Assembly (NCBI GenBank): GCA_963837285.1
Contig: CAWIMS010000005.1
Coordinates: 2,666,001-2,730,000 of the forward strand
Direction of reading: 5' to 3'
From: Planosporangium sp963837285
Lineage (GTDB): Bacteria; Actinomycetota; Actinomycetes; Mycobacteriales; Micromonosporaceae
DNA length: 64,000 bases
Under the pieces are notes generated by a model. That model was not told the origin of the DNA, did not search any database, and saw nothing but the letters and a program-made list of their open reading frames with translations. Positions within the stretch are counted from its first letter, which is position 1. Every line of letters begins with the position of its first letter. A program made the position numbers and the translations under genes. Of the stretch, positions 58,591-64,000 are shown piece after piece.

Positions 58591-60435
58591 TCAGCGGGGG
58601 TGGACGACGGCTGCGGCTCCACCGCCCCGTCGGGTGGGCTCGGCGGCGGCCAACAGCCGGCCGTCCCGCCGGAACTCGATCCCGGTCGCGGCGCCGATCT
58701 CCGGTGTACTGGTGAAGGTGTGCCCGAGCGCCTGGAGTGCCGCCGCGTCCGGGCTGGCGAGGAACGCCGGCTCGGCCTGCGCGCCGGAGGTCAGGTTGCG
58801 TTCGCTGACCCGGGGTGCGGCGAGCGCCTCGGGCAGGGTGCGGCCGAGGTCGAGCCGGCCGACCAGGATCTGCAGCACGGTGGTGATGATCGTCGCGCCG
58901 CCGGGCGAGCCGACCGCCAGGTACGGGCGGCCGTGCTGGAGCACGATCGTCGGCGACATCGAGCTGCGTGGCCGCTTGCCCGGGCCGGGCAGGTTCGGGT
59001 CCGGGGCAGTGCCCTGGGTCGGCGTGAAGTTGAAGTCGGTCAGCTCGTTGTTGAGCAGGAACCCGCGGCCGGGCACGACGACCGCGTTGCCGCCGGTCTG
59101 CTCGATGGTCAGCGTGTACTCGACGACGTTGCCCCACCGGTCGGCCACCGTGAGGTTGGTGGTGTGCTTGTCCTCGCTGGTCGTGTCGCCGGACGCGGAC
59201 CTGGTGCAGCCACCGTACGAGCCGTCGGGTGTGCCGGGCGCCACCGGCCGGGGCAGGGTCGCGGTCGGGCTGATGAGGCAGGCCCGCTCCCGGGCGAACC
59301 CGTCACTGAGCAACTGGTCGAGCAGCGCGCGCGGGGTGTAGTCGCCCACGTACCGGTTCCGGTCGGCGAACGCGAGGGCGCTGGCCTCCAGGTACCGGTG
59401 CAGCGCCTGGGTCCGGGGCAGGGCGCCGAGCTTGGAGTTCTTCAGGATGTTGAGTGCCTCGCCGACCGCGGTGCCGCCGCTGGACGGGGTCGCCATGCCG
59501 TACACGTCCAGCCCCCGGTAACCGGAATGGGTCGGCGCGGGGTACCGGGTGCGGTAGCTGGCCAGGTCGGACAGCTGCATGGTGCCTGGCATGATCGGGT
59601 AGGGCCACGTCGCCACCGGCTGCGCCGCCAGCGGCGGGCGCTGCACGGTGCTCACAATGTCCCGGGCGAGCCGGCCGGTGTAGAACGTCCCGACACCCTC
59701 CCGCGCGATCAACCGGTACGTGTCGGCGAGGTCGGGGTTGCGGAACACCGAGCCGACCGCCGGTGCCTGGCCGCCCGGCAGGTACAGCGCGCTGGTGGAG
59801 CTGAACTGCGCGAACGCGTTGACGTTGCTGACCGGGTGGGAGTCGACGAGCGGGTCGGTGATCTGGTTGTGGAACGTCGTGTCGACGACGAACCCGTGGT
59901 CGGCGACCCGGGTGGCCGGCGCCAGCGACGCGGCCAGCGACCGGGTGCCCCACCGGCGCAACGCTTCCTGCCAGGTCAGCAGCGATCCCGGCACGCCGGC
60001 GGAGACGCCGCTGATCCGGGCCTGCTGGAACGTGTACCCGGTGCCGGTCGCCGGGTCGACGAAGGCGTTCTCCCGCATCGACTGCGGCGCCGCCTCGCGA
60101 CCGTCGATCGTGGACACCATGTGGTGGCGGGCGTCGTAGTACACGAAGAATCCACCGCCGCCGATACCGGCCGAGAACGGCTCGGTCACGCCGAGCGTGG
60201 CGGCCGCGGCGACGGCGGCGTCGACCGCGTTGCCACCCCGGCGCAGCACATCCAGGGCGACCCCGGTGGCCGTGGCGTCCACCGTCGCGACGGCACCGCC
60301 GTAACCCTCGGCGGTCGGTGCGGCGGTAAAGGCAGCGGCGGAAGACGCGTCGGCCGCGCTCGCCGGCGCGACCGGCGCGATCAGCGGGATCAGGAGCGTG
60401 AGGGCGATCAGCAACGTCGCCCGGCGAATACGCAT
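58591..60435 (-). CDS. ggt: Secreted gamma-glutamyltransferase
   Basis: The 614-residue proenzyme has a signal peptide (LLIALTLLIPLIAPVAPASA). The Ntn-hydrolase pattern of GGT is clear: LRRGGNAVDAAVAAAATLGV, GIGGGGFFVYYD, the self-cleavage site at DKHTTNLTVAD (Thr nucleophile), SMSPTIVLQHG and GSPGGATIITTVLQ. It cleaves gamma-glutamyl amides such as glutathione outside the cytoplasm. ATG 60435 has GAGGGAG upstream. The region upstream is filled with repeat elements and hairpins. Confidence 0.93.
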   Translation of the reverse strand: MRIRRATLLIALTLLIPLIAPVAPASAADASSAAAFTAAPTAEGYGGAVATVDATATGVALDVLRRGGNAVDAAVAAAATLGVTEPFSAGIGGGGFFVYYDARHHMVSTIDGREAAPQSMRENAFVDPATGTGYTFQQARISGVSAGVPGSLLTWQEALRRWGTRSLAASLAPATRVADHGFVVDTTFHNQITDPLVDSHPVSNVNAFAQFSSTSALYLPGGQAPAVGSVFRNPDLADTYRLIAREGVGTFYTGRLARDIVSTVQRPPLAAQPVATWPYPIMPGTMQLSDLASYRTRYPAPTHSGYRGLDVYGMATPSSGGTAVGEALNILKNSKLGALPRTQALHRYLEASALAFADRNRYVGDYTPRALLDQLLSDGFARERACLISPTATLPRPVAPGTPDGSYGGCTRSASGDTTSEDKHTTNLTVADRWGNVVEYTLTIEQTGGNAVVVPGRGFLLNNELTDFNFTPTQGTAPDPNLPGPGKRPRSSMSPTIVLQHGRPYLAVGSPGGATIITTVLQILVGRLDLGRTLPEALAAPRVSERNLTSGAQAEPAFLASPDAAALQALGHTFTSTPEIGAATGIEFRRDGRLLAAAEPTRRGGGAAAVVHPR

Positions 60436-60557
60436 GAGTGGCTCCCTCGGATAGACGAGCTTCGCCGTCGCGCGTACCCCTCGCGACAGCCGGTCAAACC
60501 GCGAACCACCGCCGAGCGTAACGGTACCGATCGTTTCTGTCATCGATACGGATTCCC

Positions 60558-60632
60558 GATCGGCACAACTTCCCGGAAGTAGTGGTCTCCCAGGCCGGCT
60601 GAGGCAACATTTTCCGGGAAGTTGTGCCGATC
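60558..60632. repeat. 75-bp palindromic element, family A copy 9
   Basis: The left arm from 60558 holds CACAACTTCCCGGAAGTAG and the right arm ends GGGAAGTTGTGCCGATC at 60632. The loop and the inner part of the right arm (GCAACATTTTCC) have diverged. It lies 123 bp upstream of the GGT start and downstream of the TAXI remnant. Confidence 0.9.
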
Positions 60633-60670
60633 GATGGACGGGCCGGCAGGCGTCCCCGCCGGCCCTGTTG

Positions 60671-60728
60671 GCCAGTGGGCCGCCGGCGCCGGCCATCCCC
60701 CGCGGCCGGCGCGGCGAGCCCCACTGGC
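60671..60728. terminator. Long GC-rich imperfect hairpin
   Basis: GCCAGTGGG (60671-60679) and CCCACTGGC (60720-60728) pair perfectly, and the GCCGGCGCCGGCC interior continues the stem with gaps. It may terminate readthrough from the TAXI remnant. Confidence 0.5.
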
Positions 60729-60757
60729 GTCTCAGCGCCACGTCTACGCGTCCTCGC

Positions 60758-60790
60758 GACCGGCATAGCTTCCGGGAAGCTGTGCCGATC
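60758..60790. repeat. Single-arm copy of family A (copy 10)
   Basis: The 33-bp segment from GACCGGCATAGCTTCC to GGGAAGCTGTGCCGATC is itself an imperfect palindrome and corresponds to one arm of the family A element. It shows that the arm can exist as an independent unit. Confidence 0.75.
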
Positions 60791-60868
60791 AATGGAGGAT
60801 CGCTTTCGAAGCCAACGGTAGGGGCAGCCAACACCGGCGGCAATCACATTTACGACCGCCACTGCGGG

Positions 60869-61435
60869 CTCGGCCTGGTACTGGAAGAGCAGCTTGGTGA
60901 GCTGGTACGCGATCTGCTGGGGCATGTCGACCGAAACCAACAGCATGGTGGGAATGACGATGGTGGCCACGTCGTCCGGCGTCTTGTAGATCGCCTTCGG
61001 GATGGCCGCCGTCGTGTACACCGGTCCATACTTCGCGCTCAGCGGACCGACCAGGTCGGCGGTCGGCAGCACGGTGAACCGTCCCGGCGCACCGTCGAGC
61101 AGGTCGGTGATGCCGGGAGTCGGCAGGCCGCCGGTGAAGAACAGCGCGTCCACAGTGCCGGCCCGCATCCCGCCCACGGTGTCCGGCAGGGACAGCCGCA
61201 GCCGCTGGATGTCGGCGTCCGGGTTCAGCCCGGCGGCTTCCAGCATCCGGCTGGCGAGCACGTCGGTACCCGAGTTCAGTGAGCTGGTGGAGACCCGCTT
61301 GCCGCGCATGTCGGCTACGGCGCCGATCTCCGCGTCGCTTCTGACAATGACCTGCATGTTGTTTCGGTCCAGCCGGGCCAGCGCCCGGATCGGCTGTTGC
61401 TTTCCGGTGTACGGGCCCCGCCTGGTACGCCTGGT
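60869..61435 (-). pseudogene. Truncated TAXI-family TRAP transporter substrate-binding protein
   Basis: Recognisable TAXI receptor sequence runs from NQAYQAG near 61,410 through RVSTSSLNSGTDVLASRMLE, LRLSLPDTVGGMRAGTVDAL, FFTGGLPTPGITDLL and PQQIAYQLTKLLFQYQAE near 60,869. The N-terminal third is missing. A stop codon and a frameshift lie near 61,400-61,435, and after residue QAE the frame runs into unrelated repeat sequence. No TRAP membrane genes adjoin. It is a decayed remnant, perhaps broken when the repeat region expanded (inference). Confidence 0.75.
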
Positions 61436-61486
61436 TGGTCTACTGCAGACTAGGCAGCAACTGGCGGTTGTCTATGAACCTCTCGG

Positions 61487-62056
61487 TCATGGCAACAGCG
61501 ATGACACGTACGACACGATCCGGTCGAGTGGCTCGGTGGACCCGTACGCGCGGCAGAGCACCGCGGCCCCTTCCAGGCCGGCCAGGAGCAGCTTGGCCAA
61601 CCCCTCGGCCCGATCCTCGGGTACCCCGTATTCGAGCAACCCCTCGGTGAGTGTCGTTAGCCAGGTGTCGTAGGCCGTCCGGCAGGCCGTGGTGAGCGCC
61701 GCCGACGCGGGCACCGAGTCGAGGGTGATCGTCGTCACCGGCAGGCCCTCGGTGAATTCCGAGGTGCGTAACTCGTCGGCGAAGTGCGTGGCGAGCCGCT
61801 CGATCCAGACCCGCGCGGAGGGGCTGTCGGCTCGGGTGGTCCGGATCAAATCGTCGAGCGTTGCCGTCCAGTCGGTCACCGCCGCCACGGCCACCTGCTC
61901 CTTTCCACCGGGGAACAAGAAGTACATCGATCCACGAGGGGCGCCGCTGTGTTCGATGATCTGGGCCAGGCCGGTCCCGTGGTACCCCTGTCGGCGGAAG
62001 AGGGTACGCGCACTGCTGATGATCTTTTCGCGGGTATCGGACTTCGGCCTCGGCAT
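61487..62056 (-). CDS. TetR/AcrR-family regulator
   Basis: The 189-residue protein has the TetR N-terminal helix-turn-helix (TREKIISSARTLFRRQGYHG, then IIEHSGAPRGSMYFLFPGGK). The PRGSxYxxFPxGKEQ pattern places it in the YxaF/LmrA-like group. The C-terminal ligand domain is of the usual size. ATG 62056 has GGAGGG. It diverges from the KAS III-like gene, and a GACCGGTC palindrome lies between, so it probably controls that gene or operon. Confidence 0.88.
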   Translation of the reverse strand: MPRPKSDTREKIISSARTLFRRQGYHGTGLAQIIEHSGAPRGSMYFLFPGGKEQVAVAAVTDWTATLDDLIRTTRADSPSARVWIERLATHFADELRTSEFTEGLPVTTITLDSVPASAALTTACRTAYDTWLTTLTEGLLEYGVPEDRAEGLAKLLLAGLEGAAVLCRAYGSTEPLDRIVSYVSSLLP

Positions 62057-62106
62057 GACCCTCCTCTCACTGACTTTGAGGCGTACGGGGCACCGGTAAA
62101 ACTATG

Positions 62107-62118
62107 TCGACCGGTCAA
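62107..62118. promoter_or_regulatory. Candidate TetR operator
   Basis: TCGACCGGTCAA contains the perfect 8-bp palindrome GACCGGTC (62109-62116). It lies 50 bp upstream of the TetR start and about 50 bp upstream of the KAS III gene; LmrA-like regulators bind GACCGGTC-type sites. Confidence 0.6.
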
Positions 62119-62168
62119 CTTAGGCACCATGCCGACAGCACCCAGCGCACCGCCGCGATGGAGGATCG

Positions 62169-63218
62169 ATGACCCATACCCGCTTCGAATCGATCGGCGC
62201 ATACCTACCGTCGACCGTTGTCTCCACGTCCGAACTGATCGGACGAATGACCTTCCAGCCTCCGTTCGACCTACAGGAAATCACCGGTATAGCGAACCGG
62301 CGCGTGCATGACAAGCGCCCGGATACATTCGAGGACTCATTCATTCTGGCACTGCGTGCCGCGGCGGATTGCCTCTCCCGGTCCCGTTACCACGCCAGCG
62401 ATCTCGACGTCATCGTCTCCACGTCGATCACCCGGTTCAAGGACGGCGAGCATTTCTATTTCGAGCCGTCCTTCGGGTACCTGCTGGCCGGCGCGCTCGG
62501 TGCCCATAAAGCGATCCACTTCGACATATCCAACGCCTGCGCCGGCATGATGACCGGCGTCGCCGTACTCGACCGGATGATCAAAGCCGGCGTGGCCCGC
62601 AACGGCATGGTGGTCAGCGGGGAGCGGATCACCGCCATCGCCGACACGGCGGTCAAGGAGATCAGCTCGACCTACGACCCGCAGTTCGGCTCGCTGACCG
62701 TCGGCGACTCGGGCGCCGCGGTCATCCTCGACGAGTCGACGTCCGAGGCGGACCGCATCCACTACGTCGAAATGATGACCTGCGCCGAGTATGCGCATCT
62801 GTGCATCGGCAAGCCGAGCGACCGCAACCAGGGCATCGCGCTCTACACCGACAACCATCAGATGCACAAGGAGGAACGGTCCCGGCTGTGGACCCAGTTC
62901 CAGACCGACTTCCTGGCCAAGCGCGGCTCGACGTTCGCTGACGAGAAGTACGACTACATCGTCCAGCACCAGGTCGGGTCGAAGTTCATCCGCAACTTCA
63001 ACGGGTACGGCGAGAAGTTCTTCGGCAGCCCGATGCCGGAGTCGCTGGCCGTCGTCGACAAGTACGGCAACACGTCGTCCACGTCGCATTTCCTGGTGCT
63101 GCACGACCATCTGAAGAGCGGCAGGGCCCGCAAGGGCGGCAAGTACCTCTTCGTCCCGGCCGCCTCCGGTGTGGTCACCGGCTGCGTCTCCGCCACGATC
63201 TCGTCGCTTTCGGCGTGA
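62169..63218 (+). CDS. KAS III-like 3-oxoacyl-ACP synthase (FabH-type thiolase fold)
   Basis: The 349-residue protein has the catalytic triad of KAS III: Cys in SNACAGMM (about residue 124), His in VQHQVGSKF (about 267) and Asn in KYGNTSSTS (about 300). The N-terminal start RFESIGAYLPSTVVSTSELI is typical of FabH. Such enzymes condense an acyl-CoA with malonyl-ACP, or act as acyltransferases in natural-product pathways. It has GGAGG at the correct distance. The next gene is a second KAS III-like protein 8 bp downstream, which points to a specialised, not housekeeping, role. Confidence 0.88.
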   Translation: MTHTRFESIGAYLPSTVVSTSELIGRMTFQPPFDLQEITGIANRRVHDKRPDTFEDSFILALRAAADCLSRSRYHASDLDVIVSTSITRFKDGEHFYFEPSFGYLLAGALGAHKAIHFDISNACAGMMTGVAVLDRMIKAGVARNGMVVSGERITAIADTAVKEISSTYDPQFGSLTVGDSGAAVILDESTSEADRIHYVEMMTCAEYAHLCIGKPSDRNQGIALYTDNHQMHKEERSRLWTQFQTDFLAKRGSTFADEKYDYIVQHQVGSKFIRNFNGYGEKFFGSPMPESLAVVDKYGNTSSTSHFLVLHDHLKSGRARKGGKYLFVPAASGVVTGCVSATISSLSA

Positions 63219-63226
63219 GGAGTCCC

Positions 63227-64000
63227 ATGGGTACCGCGATCGCGTCCACCGCCGTCAGCACCGACCCGGCGATCCGCAGCTCGATCGCGCACGCGTCGAC
63301 CGCGGCGACCGAGTGCCTGCGCCGGGCGGGTGTCCGCCCCGAGCAGGTCGACCTCTTGATCAACACGGGGGTGTACCGCGACTCGAACATGGCCGAGCCG
63401 GCGATGGCGGCGCTGGTCCAGAAGAACGTCGGCATGAACCTCGACTACGTCGAGGACCCGAATCCGTGCTTCTCCTTCGACCTGATGAACGGCGCCTGCG
63501 GGGTGCTCAACGCGGTACAGGTCGCCGGTGCGTTCCTGACCGCCGGCGGCGCCGAGTACGCGCTGGTCGTCTCCGGTGACACGCACCCGTCCGGGCGGCC
63601 GGTCGCCGACTTCCCCTACGCGTCGGTCGGGGCGGCGATGCTGCTGCGGCGTACCGTCGACGACGCGGTGGGCTTCGGCAAGGTACACACCGCCGGCGCG
63701 CACGACGCGGCCGGCCCCGCCGTGACCGGCTACATGGACGTCGGCAACTCCGGCACCCGGGGCCGGGAGAAGATCTCGGTGCACCGGGACGCCGACGCCG
63801 GGCCGCGACTGGTGGAATTCGCCGTCGCCGAGGTGCGCCGGCACGCGAGCGCGGAAGGTGTGGACCTGGCGGACGTGCTACTGGTCGCGAACCGGCCGAC
63901 ACCCACGTTCGGCGCCGAGGTGGCCGGCCGGCTCGGCATCGACCCGGCCGCCGTGGTCACCGTCGACACGGTCGACGGGGATCCGCACTCGTCCGCGCTC
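63227..64000 (+). CDS. Second KAS III-like protein (partial, runs off the end)
   Basis: From ATG 63227, with GAGGAG upstream, 258 codons stay open to the window edge. The protein starts MGTAIASTAVSTDPAIR, has VDLLINTGVYRDSN, a Cys in MNGACGVLNAVQVAG (about residue 91) and ALVVSGDTHPSGRP, all thiolase-fold features. The His/Asn part of the active site would be beyond the window. The N-terminus is shorter than in FabH, with the Cys about 30 residues earlier. Paired KAS III-like proteins suggest a heterodimeric or two-step acyl-transfer/condensation system (inference). Confidence 0.85.
   Translation, partial: MGTAIASTAVSTDPAIRSSIAHASTAATECLRRAGVRPEQVDLLINTGVYRDSNMAEPAMAALVQKNVGMNLDYVEDPNPCFSFDLMNGACGVLNAVQVAGAFLTAGGAEYALVVSGDTHPSGRPVADFPYASVGAAMLLRRTVDDAVGFGKVHTAGAHDAAGPAVTGYMDVGNSGTRGREKISVHRDADAGPRLVEFAVAEVRRHASAEGVDLADVLLVANRPTPTFGAEVAGRLGIDPAAVVTVDTVDGDPHSSAL

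Larger units (their letters stand above)
60436..60868. other. Repeat-rich gene-free region
   Basis: This 433-bp stretch holds family A copy 9, a perfect 8-bp GC hairpin (60640-60647 with 60658-60665), a larger hairpin at 60671-60728 and the single-arm copy 10. No ORF has a credible start; the open minus-strand frame is the decayed end of the TAXI receptor. Confidence 0.6.

Noticed and set aside
1377..60790. Palindromic elements as CRISPR repeats
   Set aside because: Copies are kilobases apart, not regularly spaced, have no spacers and no cas genes are present.
1377..60790. Palindromic elements as insertion sequences
   Set aside because: They are 75 bp, carry no transposase and show no visible target-site duplication; a non-autonomous element remains possible and is discussed in findings.
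60494..60868. 3' continuation of the TAXI frame as coding
   Set aside because: It reads through two palindromic elements and GC hairpins and gives Arg/Pro-rich sequence unlike any receptor C-terminus.

Overview
The window is very GC-rich throughout. It carries signatures of a filamentous or soil actinobacterium, most probably Micromonosporaceae (Actinoplanes/Dactylosporangium-like; inference, no marker gene is present). These signatures are GTG/TTG starts, leaderless genes with a TANNNT box 6-8 nt before the start codon, Streptomyces subtilisin inhibitor (SSI), GAF-ANTAR and anti-sigma-like regulators, and a large set of secreted carbohydrate-active enzymes with CBM and discoidin modules. No rRNA, tRNA, CRISPR array, intact transposase or prophage was seen.

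Layout. 0-16.7 kb holds mostly small housekeeping, stress and signalling genes: Vms1/baeRF-like, acyltransferase-SGNH, GAF-ANTAR, phosphoesterase, RsbW-like kinase, sensor kinase, SSI, a pectate-lyase-fold protein, a PAS-GGDEF cyclase, hemerythrin, and NUDIX/EXPERA/SDR. 16.7-21.3 kb is a GH92 mannosidase divergent from a LacI-family regulator, with two palindromic operators between them. 21.3-25.5 kb is a heavily frameshifted DUF4011-type helicase. 25.5-38 kb holds a GT39 transferase, an epimerase/GST/VWA operon, an ExeM-like nuclease, an MFS exporter, a VapBC module and an aldo/keto reductase behind an orphan MerR-type operator. 38-57 kb is a polysaccharide-degradation region (GH18, GH9, two polysaccharide lyases, a further beta-helix protein, GH105, a sugar dehydrogenase-PEBP fusion and GH28). 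An ABC exporter, small zinc-ribbon and acidic proteins, an epimerase and a methyltransferase are mixed into it. 57-64 kb has a winged-helix regulator divergent from a peptide deformylase, a gamma-glutamyltransferase, a decayed TAXI receptor, a TetR regulator and two KAS III-like enzymes. The second KAS III-like gene runs off the end and probably opens a biosynthetic locus.

Two genome-scale patterns stand out. First, intergenic spaces are repeatedly filled by long, near-perfect inverted repeats bounded by GATC. One family (family A) has eight two-arm copies of 74-75 bp (one degenerate) and one single-arm copy. A second (family B) is built on GATCTAGGACGAATGG, and several one-off hairpins share the design. 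Most sit at gene 3' ends, often between convergent genes, and several contain the stop codon of an adjacent gene. Second, three pectin/mannan glycosidase genes (GH92, GH105, GH28) have an AACGTT-centred palindrome or half-palindrome about 111-116 bp upstream of the start codon. This points to LacI-type control of polysaccharide use, possibly by the regulator at 20.2 kb or its relatives.
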